Assembly: GCA_944388145.1 (NCBI GenBank) | Contig: CALXHQ010000006.1 | Location: 1-64,000, forward strand | Direction of reading: 5' to 3' | From: an uncultured Gemmiger sp. | GTDB lineage: Bacteria; Bacillota; Clostridia; Oscillospirales; Ruminococcaceae | DNA length: 64,000 nucleotides | In this document: piece by piece, positions 1-6,965 of the stretch | Numbering within the stretch: position 1 is the first letter of the stretch | How the letters are laid out: each line of letters opens with the position of its first letter | Program-made: the position numbers and the translations under genes | The notes under the pieces: generated by a model | Told to the model about the DNA's origin: nothing | Databases searched by the model: none | Seen by the model: the letters and a program-made list of their open reading frames with translations, nothing else

Positions 1-296
1 CATTGCTCCATCGCTTTGATAATAGGACGCATGGATTCCCCCAGCTCGCTCAGAGCGTATTCCACCCTCGGCGGCACTTCAGGATAGACCGTGCGGGTAA
101 TGATTCCGTCATCTTCCATAGAGCGTAAGCTATCGGTTAGCACCTTCTGGCTGATCCCCTCTAAATCCTTTCTCAGCTCGTTGAAACGCCACGGACGCTG
201 CAAAAGATTCCGCAGAATCAGCAGTTTCCATTTGCTTCCTATGAGTTGTACTGTAGTAGCCACGGGGCAAGCTGGTAACTCATCTTTGGTTTTCAT
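1..296 (-). CDS. HxlR-family transcriptional regulator (C-terminus beyond window)
   Basis: The 98 codons visible begin with ATG at 296, preceded by the ribosome site GGGAGGTG, and run off the left edge. The protein has the HxlR winged-helix signature: CPVATTVQLIGSKWKLLILR, then GISQKVLTDSLRSMEDDGII, then EVPPRVEYALSELG in the wing. Cys10 sits where redox- or electrophile-sensing HxlR proteins (HypR, YodB) carry their sensor cysteine. That chemistry is family knowledge and not shown here. A TATAAA-like -10 element lies near 335. The target genes are not visible. Family call is firm; regulatory role is inferred. Confidence 0.9.
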   Translation of the reverse strand, partial: MKTKDELPACPVATTVQLIGSKWKLLILRNLLQRPWRFNELRKDLEGISQKVLTDSLRSMEDDGIITRTVYPEVPPRVEYALSELGESMRPIIKAMEQ

Positions 297-354
297 GGCA
301 AACACACCTCCCAAATTGTTTTAGTACACTCGATTTTATATGCTGCATTAACTC

Positions 355-634
355 TGTTGCCTTGTATGCTCTGACAGCATCCTCATGTGATGCACAGAAA
401 ATTTTAAAATCATCTGCGTATCGAACTGCATGCATCTCTTTTAATCTGCTCCGGCGCAGAGCCCTGTAAGCGTGGCTCTTAATCTCTGTTCCCTGCGCAT
501 TGCTCCTCGTTTTGAATTTTGTCTTTGTTGGCATCTGCTCCCATTGGGAAGCAATCCACCAGTCCAGTTCATTCAATACGATATTTGCAAGCAATGGCGA
601 TAAAATACCGCCTTGCGGAGTACCCCGTGTGGGA
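355..634 (-). pseudogene. Group II intron reverse transcriptase/maturase fragment
   Basis: One minus-strand frame reads YPTRGTPQGGILSPLLANI near its start and YADDFKIF further on. These are RT motifs of LtrA-type intron-encoded proteins, with the catalytic YADD present. Only about 93 codons match. The N-terminal fingers, the rest of the palm, the thumb/maturase X domain and the HNH domain are missing. Homology appears to stop near 355, after RAYKAT, and the frame continues meaninglessly to a stop at 280. At its 5' side it is joined directly to a TOPRIM gene, so this is a recombination scar and not a resident intron. Start and end of homology are estimates by eye. Confidence 0.85.
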
Positions 635-1169
635 TACCTGCAATTCCGCGGACGCAGGCAAACCGGTCCGTACCGGTATCATCCCGGCCAACAAAAACGC
701 AAACCGCCTCGTTGTTATAGCGGGACTCATAGAATAGGCCCAACTGCATACACCGTCTGATGATGTCCGAATGGATTCCCCGGCGTTGAAGATAAGAAAC
801 AGCAAAGGTGGCACAGCGTTTCCCCCTGGGGAGGCGGAAGGGCTTTTTCTCCACCGGTTTCCGCTGTTCCCGGCTGCCGGAAGCTGTATAATGGGAAACA
901 ACAGGGGTTCCGCTGCCTATCAGCCGTTCCACAGCATCCACAAAGCTGTACCCCCGGATCTCCATGAGATAATCCACGGCGTTGATCTTTCGTCCACGGC
1001 TGTTCCAGTACCAGTAATTCTTACTTGCCACATAAACCAGGCTGTCATGCTCATTATGGCGGTAATTGGCGCCTTCCTGTTTCAGCACACCGCTTTCGTT
1101 GGAAAGCAGATAAGCCAGCAGATCAACTTCCCGTGCCTGGTCGATCTGTTCCTGGCTTAACTTCGGCAT
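573..1169 (-). pseudogene. Truncated TOPRIM/DUF3991-type mobile-element protein
   Basis: The product opens MPKLSQEQIDQAREVDLLAYL and contains the zinc-finger-like/DUF3991 region (YRHNEHDSLVYVASKNYWYW, then GRKINAVDYLMEIRGYSFVDAVERLIG) typical of TOPRIM-like proteins in Firmicute conjugative elements. The TOPRIM half should follow, but resemblance ends around FACVRGI (about position 643). The remaining codons are the group II intron fragment read in the wrong frame. Only about 175 genuine residues survive, so the protein should be non-functional. It has no ribosome site of its own. Its ATG lies inside a 12-codon ORF that does have one, so translation may be coupled. Family name is by recognition; moderate certainty. 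Confidence 0.7.
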
Positions 1170-1195
1170 AATTTCAGCGTTTCATGGATTTTCAT
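1157..1195 (-). CDS. 12-codon leader-like ORF overlapping the TOPRIM start
   Basis: ATG at 1195 is preceded at good spacing by AAGGAGG. The peptide is MKIHETLKLCRS. Its ATG overlaps the TGA of the upstream 66-aa gene as ATGA, and its last codons overlap the ATG (1169) of the TOPRIM remnant in another frame. The arrangement suggests either a coupling peptide or a frameshifted original start of the downstream gene. Function is unknown; the overlaps are directly visible. Confidence 0.45.
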   Translation of the reverse strand: MKIHETLKLCRS

Positions 1196-1392
1196 GGCGC
1201 TCGGCCTCCTTTCTGTAATTTTTTCATGTGAGTACGCAGGCAGCTCCCGTCCGTACTCCAGCACACAAAACCATGTGAAGGAAAAGGGCAGCCTGCACAA
1301 TCCGGTTTCATCGTGCAATACATTTTTTCGGTTTGAGGACGCTTTTCCTCCCGCCTGGAAGCATATACCGGGCGTCCGTTTCTTTTGCCCAT
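1192..1392 (-). CDS. Small cysteine-rich accessory protein of the element
   Basis: A 66-residue ORF starts at ATG 1392, 14 nt after the stop of the DUF6017-like gene, with AAAGGGGG as ribosome site. It contains four cysteines in a short span (CTMKPDCAGCP and FVCW), possibly a small metal-binding knuckle, and is otherwise basic. It ends in an ATGA overlap with the next reading frame. Position and spacing show it belongs to the same operon as the element's replication-type gene. I do not recognise a family with confidence. Confidence 0.6.
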   Translation of the reverse strand: MGKRNGRPVYASRREEKRPQTEKMYCTMKPDCAGCPFPSHGFVCWSTDGSCLRTHMKKLQKGGRAP

Positions 1393-1406
1393 AGATGCAT
1401 CCCCCT

Positions 1407-2288
1407 TTAGCCGTAAAGATCGTGATTGACTTCGGCCCGGTAATAGCTGTCCATGGTAGCCGGCGCGTTATAGAGAGCCGCCAGCAGATAGGACTTGATA
1501 TTCCGAACCTTGGTCGTGTTATTATCCAGGCAGTCAAACACGTACTCCACATGAGAGAAGTTCACTTTCAGAAAGCGGCTTTTTACCACCTCACGGGGGT
1601 AGTCATCACCGGCAATGCGGATATATGGCCGCTGGGAGAGGACCGTCTGCAGCATCAGCTCAACCAGTTCGTCCACACGCTCATACCCATACCGGTGGAC
1701 AAGAGCCTCAAATTCAATATTTTCTTTGATAATCTCCCGGTAGGTATCTATCCTATCAATCCTATCCCTATCCATCTCCGTGTTACCATCAGGCGTTCCT
1801 CCAGAGGCCGGATAGATTGATTGATGGATATTTGATATATCCGTAATTGATTTTTCAGTAATTGATTCTTGTATATTTAATTGGGCGGGTTTTTCCTGTT
1901 CAGGTTTTCCCAAAACAGGTTTTACCTGTCTTGGATTTACCTGTCTTGGATTTTCCCGTTTAGGTGGCAGAATAGTGTCCTGCTCATCAGGAGGCACAGG
2001 TTTCTCATGGATGACATACTCAATATCGCCCAGCCTGCCATGCGCGTCACGGAGCCGCTGCCGGGTAAGATACCCTTGCTTTTCCAGCTCCTTGATCGCA
2101 CTGCTGATAGAATCCACCCCATCTTTACAGATATGGGCCAGCCCCTTAGTCGTATAGTCCCAATTATCAGGCAAGGACAACATCAACGACAGCAGCCCCT
2201 TTGCCTTCAAAGACAGCGACACATTCCGAAGATGGTGATTGGACATGACCGTAAAATCTTTTGTCTTTTCAACTCTGAACACTGCCAT
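1407..2288 (-). CDS. DUF6017-like HTH/replication-initiation protein of an integrative element
   Basis: This 293-aa protein begins MAVFRVEKTKDFTVMSNHHL, the usual opening of RepA/HTH proteins in Tn1549-like elements. Residues 20-90 form a winged helix with the KGLLSLMLSLPDNWDYTTKGL pattern characteristic of the family. A Pro/Lys-rich linker follows and contains a 15-bp direct repeat encoding NPRQV twice. The C-terminal region (FEALVHRYGYERVDELVEL to the end) matches the DUF6017 module as I recall it. Ribosome site AGGAGG lies just upstream. It probably supports plasmid-like replication or regulation of the excised element; that role is inferred from the family. The gene is intact although its element is decayed. 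Confidence 0.75.
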   Translation of the reverse strand: MAVFRVEKTKDFTVMSNHHLRNVSLSLKAKGLLSLMLSLPDNWDYTTKGLAHICKDGVDSISSAIKELEKQGYLTRQRLRDAHGRLGDIEYVIHEKPVPPDEQDTILPPKRENPRQVNPRQVKPVLGKPEQEKPAQLNIQESITEKSITDISNIHQSIYPASGGTPDGNTEMDRDRIDRIDTYREIIKENIEFEALVHRYGYERVDELVELMLQTVLSQRPYIRIAGDDYPREVVKSRFLKVNFSHVEYVFDCLDNNTTKVRNIKSYLLAALYNAPATMDSYYRAEVNHDLYG

Positions 2289-2330
2289 TTGACATCCTCC
2301 TTCCTGGCAAGTCTTTATACTGAGCAGCAG

Positions 2331-2849
2331 CTACAAATCTCTGTCTTTATGGTCGTAATTCAAATAGCCATTGTGTACCTTGGCATGGTTCTTTAGCTTG
2401 ATAAAGCCGCGTTCCTGATTCTCCAACGCTTTCTGATACCCTTCATCCGTGAGAAACAGGCGCATCTTATCGCCTTTATAGCCGACAGGGGATTCAAAAG
2501 AAAGCACATCAAAGACAACCATGTGGCGTACCTGCGGGTCAAACCGCTCCAGGGCCATAATGTCATGGCCTTTCAGTTTTTCAGCCCCGGATTGCTGCCG
2601 GGCCAGTGCGATCCGCTCGCCCATAGTGCGAGGGTAAGGCAGGTGATAATTCTTCTGGATGTCCTTCACCAGATCCATGCACTGTTCATCCGACAGAACC
2701 CGCAGCTTTGCCATGAGGCCCCGCACCATATCACGTTGCTCCGGGTTACGGGTAAAACGGGCTGTCATATACAGTTCATCCAGCACTTTGGCCTGGCAGT
2801 CGCCGTCAACCTGAAACAACTGCCTTTTTTCTTCTTCGTTAAGTTCCAT
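2331..2849 (-). CDS. Conserved hypothetical accessory protein of the element
   Basis: A 172-aa soluble protein starting MELNEEEKRQLFQVDGD, preceded by AGAAGGAGGAAA. It is rich in charged residues with predicted helices and has no membrane segment or catalytic motif I can identify. The C-terminal half (PVGYKGDKMRLFLTDEGYQKA) looks like a compact beta-containing domain. It lies 42 nt upstream of the DUF6017-like gene on the same strand, so the two are probably cotranscribed. I have seen such ORFs in this position in Firmicute conjugative elements but cannot name a function. Confidence 0.65.
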   Translation of the reverse strand: MELNEEEKRQLFQVDGDCQAKVLDELYMTARFTRNPEQRDMVRGLMAKLRVLSDEQCMDLVKDIQKNYHLPYPRTMGERIALARQQSGAEKLKGHDIMALERFDPQVRHMVVFDVLSFESPVGYKGDKMRLFLTDEGYQKALENQERGFIKLKNHAKVHNGYLNYDHKDRDL

Positions 2850-3046
2850 GTGAATTTCCTCCTTCTGAAAATGGGCGCAAAAAAAGGGCGCCCATCAGAT
2901 CAGATGAAACGCCCTGACAAACAGCGGTCCGGTAAAACACCGCACCGCTGCTGTAATATTCAATTTTGTCTTTTAGGTAACACCTCCCATCATTCGACAG
3001 ATTTTTCGTTAACTATCAAGGTTGGAAAAGGAATTGAATAGGCAAC

Positions 3047-3091
3047 GACAAACGCTGAAACCCTTGAAAATACTGGGTTTTTCCGTTTGTC
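3047..3091. repeat. Inverted repeat beside integrase remnant
   Basis: Nested inverted repeat: outer arms GACAAACG and CGTTTGTC, inner arms AAACCC and GGGTTT. It lies just upstream of the integrase stub. A similar AAACCC/GGGTTT stem sits next to the guaA attachment site near 29190-29220, so it may be an element-end feature (integrase arm or terminator). Confidence 0.6.
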
Positions 3092-3106
3092 TTTATTATA
3101 CCGTAA

Positions 3107-3430
3107 GGGCATTCCAGCACCACCTACAAGCTGAAACTGAACCATGGCGACCTGAAGGCCACCCAGGGCGACACGGGCCATGCGGAGATCGACATGATTA
3201 CCAGCGTGTATGCCCACATCCTGGACGAGGACCGCAAGATCAACGCCCAGAAGTTTGAGAGCGCCTTCTATGCCAAGCCGGATCTTCGGGCGGTCCGTCC
3301 CCCGGAGGAGCCGAAGGAACCGGCACCGGCGACGCTTGACCTGGAGGCACTGGTGGAACAGCTCCGGCAGTCGCCGGAACTGGCAAATACCCTGGCTGCG
3401 CTGCTCTCGGCGGCACCAGGCGGCAGGTAA
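3107..3430 (+). pseudogene. C-terminal remnant of a tyrosine recombinase (integrase)
   Basis: The open frame begins right after an in-frame TAA at 3104 with HSSTTYKLKLNHGD, then GHAEIDMITSVYAHILDED. This is the carboxy end of the catalytic domain, around the final tyrosine (VYAHI) that forms the DNA linkage. About 108 codons remain, with an acidic, Ala/Leu-rich tail. The SAM-like N-terminal domain and the first catalytic Arg are gone, and there is no start codon or ribosome site at the junction. Its location 187 bp from the 3' end of a tRNA-Arg gene fits an integrase that used that tRNA as target. Pseudogene status is clear. Confidence 0.85.
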
Positions 3431-3529
3431 GTCCGAAAACTCCAATTAGCAAAGATGGGATTTTTCTTAGCAAGGACGTGGAAATCGTTCGTTTCTTCTT
3501 AGCAGGATATACATTGCAGCGCATAAAAT

Positions 3530-3563
3530 TCTCCCGGTCCCAAACGAGCAAGAGACCGGGAGA
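3530..3563. terminator. Hairpin downstream of integrase remnant
   Basis: TCTCCCGGTC and GACCGGGAGA form a 10-bp stem with a 14-nt loop. The adjacent T-tract on the minus side is weak (AATTTTA). It is likely a terminator or an element-end structure. Confidence 0.55.
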
Positions 3564-3570
3564 AGCAAAA

Positions 3571-3615
3571 TAAAAAACGCTGCAAACCAGCGAAAAATAG
3601 CTTGCAGCGGTGTTT
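3571..3615 (-). terminator. Terminator of the tRNA-Arg transcript
   Basis: CGCTGCAA and TTGCAGCG form an 8-bp stem. Read on the minus strand it is followed by TTTTTTATTTT, a good intrinsic terminator. It starts two bases past the encoded CCA of the tRNA. Confidence 0.75.
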
Positions 3616-3616
3616 T

Positions 3617-3693
3617 TGGCGTCCCAGACACGACTCGAACGTGCGACCCCGGGCTTAGGAGGCTCGTGCTCTATCCAACTGAGCTACTGGGAC
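3617..3693 (-). tRNA. tRNA-Arg, anticodon CCU
   Basis: The sequence folds as a full cloverleaf: acceptor GTCCCAG with CTGGGAC, D-arm GCTC/GAGC, anticodon loop CTCCTAA (CCU, reading AGG), T-loop TTCGAGT, discriminator G and an encoded CCA. The anticodon stem has one A-C mismatch in its middle pair, and the T-stem one G-U pair. It is the only copy of the local array with an intact T-arm and CCA. An integrase stub lies on its 3' side, the usual target of tyrosine integrases. Confidence 0.9.
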
Positions 3694-3717
3694 ATATATC
3701 AAAAATATTCAATTTTC

Positions 3718-3786
3718 CTCCGCCCACGGACTCGAACGAACTGCCGCTTAGGAGGCGACCGCTCTATCCAACTGAGCTACGGGGGC
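3718..3786 (-). pseudogene. Decayed tRNA-Arg(CCU) copy 2
   Basis: The 5' acceptor strand GCCCCCG, D-arm and anticodon arm (loop CTCCTAA) are intact. About 6 nt are missing around the variable loop and 5' T-stem, the 3' acceptor strand has a mismatch (CGTGGGC), and no CCA follows. It should not give a functional tRNA. Confidence 0.75.
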
Positions 3787-3810
3787 ATATACAGAAAATA
3801 TTCAATTTTA

Positions 3811-3879
3811 CAGGGCTCCAGGATTCGAACGATTCGATTTTTAGGAGGCGCGTGCTCTATCCAGCTGAGCTACTGAGAC
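3811..3879 (-). pseudogene. Decayed tRNA-Arg(CCU) copy 3
   Basis: The D-arm and the CTCCTAA loop are kept. The 3' side of the anticodon stem is lost (AAATC instead of the complement of CGCGC), the T-arm is shortened, the acceptor is imperfect and CCA is absent. Its 5' half most resembles the intact copy at 3617-3693. Confidence 0.75.
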
Positions 3880-3911
3880 TCATTTCAATCTTATTCAATT
3901 TTCCCTAAACT

Positions 3912-3981
3912 TCTCGCCTCTACCGACCCGAAGTCGGTGCTGCTTAGGAGGCGACCGCTCTATCCAACCAAACTACGGGGC
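3912..3981 (-). pseudogene. Decayed tRNA-Arg(CCU) copy 4
   Basis: The anticodon arm (GGTCGCCTCCTAAGC) is shared with copy 2. The D-arm is mutated (GTTTGG in place of GCTCAG), the acceptor strands no longer pair well and CCA is absent, although a T-arm-like stem CCGAC/GTCGG remains. The 3' boundary is uncertain. Confidence 0.65.
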
Positions 3982-4300
3982 ATCCGTCAACTATTGAGTT
4001 GTTGGCTATGTCTATCTTCCGAAGATATGAGCTGCAACGCAGTCTTAGGGCTTCACATTTTTATCCCGCAGGGATGTACAGAAAAACTCCATATTGCCGC
4101 AGGTTGGCCTAAAAGGCCAAAAAATATCTTGGAAGCGGGAAAGCTCCCCTCATGCTTTACCATACAGATTTCTCGCATATGCCTCCACGTACCTGCGGGT
4201 CACACACAAAATGGCGCAGAACAGCACTGCGCTGTCCTGCGCTGATTATTATACAGTTTTCCGCTGAGAAAAGCAAGCCAAAAGACAGATAAAAGCGATG
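3982..4300. other. Intergenic region without a supported gene
   Basis: No credible coding frame. It contains a short hairpin TTGGCCT/AGGCCAA followed by an A/T tract near 4104-4125, and a GCGCAGAACAGC-type hairpin near 4213-4242. Either could end queA transcription from the right. Confidence 0.5.
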
Positions 4301-5329
4301 TCACAAAATCAACATAGCATCACCGAAACTGAAAAAGCGATACTTCTGTTCCACCGCCACCTTGTAGGCCGCCATGGTTTTTTCGTATCCGTAGAAAGCC
4401 GAGATCAGCATGATCAGGGTGCTTTCCGGCAGGTGGAAGTTGGTCACCAGCCCATCGATGGCGTGCAGCTCAACGCCCGGGTACAAGAAGATGCTGGTGT
4501 TTCCACTGCAGGGGCGGATTTCGCCATAAGTAGCCCAGACAGCTTCCAAGGTTCGGCAGCTGGTGGTTCCTACCGCAATGACCCGATGGCCAGTGGCGCG
4601 GGCCCGGTTGATGGCTGCCGCGGCCTCGTCATCAATACAGTACCACTCGCTGTGCATGGCATGGTCTTCGATATTTTCCTCGCTCACCGGGCGGAAGGTT
4701 CCAAGCCCCACATGCAGTGTGATTTCGGCGATGGTAACACCCATGGCACGGATCTTATCCAGCAGCTCAGGTGTAAAATGCAGGCCGGCGGTGGGGGCTG
4801 CGGCACTGCCCAATTCCTTGGCATAAACCGTCTGGTACTGGCTTTGATCCTCCAACTGTTTGGTGATATAAGGCGGCAGCGGCATTTTACCGAACTCATC
4901 CAATTTTTCATATAGCGTATCGGTGTTATAGGTGAAGGTAACATGCTTGTTGCCGTCGGGCAGGGTTTCATCCACCACAGCAGTCAGGCTGCCGTCGCCA
5001 AAGGTCAGGCGGGTACCGGCCTGCATCCGCTTGCCGGGACGGGCCAGGCACTCCCAGGTATCTCCCCGTACCTGACGCAACAGCAGCAGTTCACACACAG
5101 CCCCTGTGGGGACTTTGACCCCCATCAGCCGGGCCGGCAGCACCTTGGAATTGTTGACCACTAACACATCGCCGGCCTCCAGGTATTCGGGCAGGTCGCG
5201 GAAGACACGGTGCTCGATGGAATCGTCGCTGCGGCGCAGTACCATCAGTCGGGCTGAATCCCGCGGGTCGGCTGGCTCCTGCGCGATGAGCTCTTTGGGC
5301 AAATCATACCAGAAATCTTTTTTCAGCAT
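4301..5329 (-). CDS. queA: tRNA preQ1(34) S-adenosylmethionine ribosyltransferase-isomerase
   Basis: QueA transfers and isomerises the ribose of S-adenosylmethionine onto preQ1 at position 34 of tRNAs, making epoxyqueuosine. The 342-aa protein is the normal family length. It starts MLKKDFWYDLPKELIAQEPA and has the conserved DSARLMVL, VVNNSKVLPARL, PTAGLHFT and HVGLGTFRPV blocks. The ATG follows GAGGAAG at good distance. It is transcribed away from the lysine cluster and has no same-strand neighbour, so it appears to be monocistronic. No preQ1 riboswitch was seen upstream. Confidence 0.97.
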   Translation of the reverse strand: MLKKDFWYDLPKELIAQEPADPRDSARLMVLRRSDDSIEHRVFRDLPEYLEAGDVLVVNNSKVLPARLMGVKVPTGAVCELLLLRQVRGDTWECLARPGKRMQAGTRLTFGDGSLTAVVDETLPDGNKHVTFTYNTDTLYEKLDEFGKMPLPPYITKQLEDQSQYQTVYAKELGSAAAPTAGLHFTPELLDKIRAMGVTIAEITLHVGLGTFRPVSEENIEDHAMHSEWYCIDDEAAAAINRARATGHRVIAVGTTSCRTLEAVWATYGEIRPCSGNTSIFLYPGVELHAIDGLVTNFHLPESTLIMLISAFYGYEKTMAAYKVAVEQKYRFFSFGDAMLIL

Positions 5330-5350
5330 CGGTTTCTTCCTCTTTTCTCG

Positions 5351-5379
5351 TTGACAATCGCCCTGTGCAATGCTATGAT
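5351..5379 (+). promoter_or_regulatory. Sigma-70-type promoter of the lysine cluster
   Basis: TTGACA (5351-5356), 17-bp spacer, TATGAT (5374-5379). It lies just before the lysine riboswitch, so the leader RNA should start near 5386. Confidence 0.85.
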
Positions 5380-5387
5380 GTACCCAA

Positions 5388-5559
5388 GCACAGAGGCGCG
5401 GTTTTCATGAGTATCCGTTGGGATGATACGTCTGCCAGGGCGGTGGCCTGCGGAGAAAGGGGCAAACCGCCGAAGGCGATGCACGGCACGCATCGTACCT
5501 GGGCCCGCCGTCGAACAGGCGCGGGACTGTCATGCCGGTGGCGGCATGTTGCGCTGTGC
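5388..5559 (+). promoter_or_regulatory. Lysine riboswitch (L box) aptamer
   Basis: The conserved core pieces occur in order: AGAGGCGCGG, TCATGAGTA, GGAGAAAGGGG, CCGCCGAAGG, then GGACTGTCATGCCGG. The P1 helix can be drawn as GCACAG (5388-5393) with CTGTGC (5554-5559). A terminator follows about 30 nt later and asd begins at 5773. By family knowledge, lysine binding favours termination and so represses DAP/lysine genes. The aptamer call rests on motif order and context; the switching behaviour is inferred. Confidence 0.88.
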
Positions 5560-5616
5560 AATATGCAATATAGAATTATATTGCATTCTGTGCCGGTTTT
5601 CAAGCCGGTTTTTTTG
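5560..5616 (+). terminator. Riboswitch expression platform and intrinsic terminator
   Basis: A GCAATATA/TATATTGC hairpin is followed by a short CCGG-stem hairpin (5593-5608) and seven Ts. A second CTGTGC at 5588-5593 overlaps the terminator stem and could compete with the P1 strand for GCACAG at 5388. Confidence 0.75.
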
Positions 5617-5772
5617 TTGTCCGGGAGATTTTTCCTTCAACAATGGAACCACACGAAAATTTTGCGGCGGGGCAGCTGTCACAGTGCAGGCGCCCGCTGC
5701 ATACAACATGAAGTATGCAGGAGTTGTATACGGATGCCGGGCTGGCACCGGTGCAGAAAGGATGGTTTGTTT

Positions 5773-6849
5773 ATGAAAAGATTCAAGGTCGGCGTTGTGG
5801 GGGCCACCGGCATGGTGGGCCAACGCTTTATCACCCTGTTGGTCAATCACCCCTGGTTTGAGCTGACCACGCTGGCTGCTTCATCCCGCTCTGCCGGCAA
5901 GACCTATCAGGAGGCTGTGGGCAGCCGCTGGCTGATGCAGACCCCCATGCCTGACCAGGTCAAGGATATGGTTGTGCTGGACGCAAGCCACGTAGAAGAA
6001 GTTGCCAGCCAGGTGGACTTTGTGTTCTGCGCTGTCAACATGAAAAAGGATGAGATCAAGGCCCTGGAGGAAGCTTACGCCAAGGCAGAGTGCCCGGTTG
6101 TCTCCAACAACAGTGCCCATCGCTTTACCCCGGACGTGCCGATGGTCGTGCCTGAGATCAACGCTGAGCACATTGAGATTATTCCTGCTCAGCGGCGTCG
6201 TCTGGGGACAGAGCGCGGCTTTATCGCCGTCAAGTCCAACTGCAGCCTGCAGAGCTATGTACCCGCCCTGCATCCGCTGCGCAAGTACGGCATCACCAAG
6301 TGCCTGGTCTGCACTTATCAGGCCATCTCGGGCGCCGGCAAGACCTTTGAGACGTTCCCCGACATTCTGGACAATGTAATCCCCTACATTGGCGGTGAGG
6401 AGGAAAAGAGCGAGCAGGAGCCGCTGAAGCTGTGGGGCCACATCGAGGGGGACCGGATCGTCTCCGCCACCAGCCCCAGCTTTACCGCGCAGTGTCTGCG
6501 TGTTCCCGTGTCCGACGGACACATGGGGGCTGTCTTTGTGAGCTTTGAGCACACCCCTACCAAGGAGGAGATCTTGAAGGATTGGGTAGAGTTCCATGGG
6601 GCCGCCCAGGACCTGGAGCTGCCCAGCGCCCCCAAGCAGTTCCTGCACTACTTTACCGAGGATGACCGTCCCCAGCCCAAACTGGATCGTATGTTGGAAA
6701 ATGGCATGGCCGTGAGTATTGGCCGGCTGCGCCCGGACACCCAGTACGATTACAAGTTCGTCTGCCTGTCCCACAACACGCTGCGCGGTGCAGCCGGCGG
6801 CGCAGTGCTGCTGGCAGAGCTGCTGGCCAAGAAGGGCTATCTGGACTGA
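5773..6849 (+). CDS. asd: Aspartate-semialdehyde dehydrogenase (archaeal/fungal-type)
   Basis: Asd reduces beta-aspartyl phosphate to aspartate semialdehyde, the branch point to lysine/DAP, threonine and methionine. The start MKRFKVGVVGATGMVGQRF follows GAAAGGA and gives 358 aa. A much longer upstream frame is the riboswitch leader and not protein. The NADP Rossmann loop is GATGMVGQ, and the catalytic Cys sits in VKSNCSLQ. The sequence fits the TIGR00978 branch and not the common bacterial form. It is the first gene behind the lysine riboswitch. Confidence 0.95.
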   Translation: MKRFKVGVVGATGMVGQRFITLLVNHPWFELTTLAASSRSAGKTYQEAVGSRWLMQTPMPDQVKDMVVLDASHVEEVASQVDFVFCAVNMKKDEIKALEEAYAKAECPVVSNNSAHRFTPDVPMVVPEINAEHIEIIPAQRRRLGTERGFIAVKSNCSLQSYVPALHPLRKYGITKCLVCTYQAISGAGKTFETFPDILDNVIPYIGGEEEKSEQEPLKLWGHIEGDRIVSATSPSFTAQCLRVPVSDGHMGAVFVSFEHTPTKEEILKDWVEFHGAAQDLELPSAPKQFLHYFTEDDRPQPKLDRMLENGMAVSIGRLRPDTQYDYKFVCLSHNTLRGAAGGAVLLAELLAKKGYLD

Positions 6850-6965
6850 TTTCTTTGTGACCGGGGCAGTTCACTTCCCTGCCCTGCCGGGCCTTGGCCC
6901 TTTGATTTTCCCTATCTCTTGCTCCAGTGGTATCTGGATTAAGTCCAAAGGAGGCATGCCTGTTT

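Noticed and set aside
1919-1957. 15-bp tandem repeat as a replication iteron
   Set aside because: Only two copies, in frame within the DUF6017-like gene and encoding a repeated NPRQV linker; more likely protein linker variation.
5365-5772. 136-codon N-terminal extension of Asd
   Set aside because: The stretch is the lysine riboswitch and terminator; the conserved N-terminus begins at 5773 with a good ribosome site.
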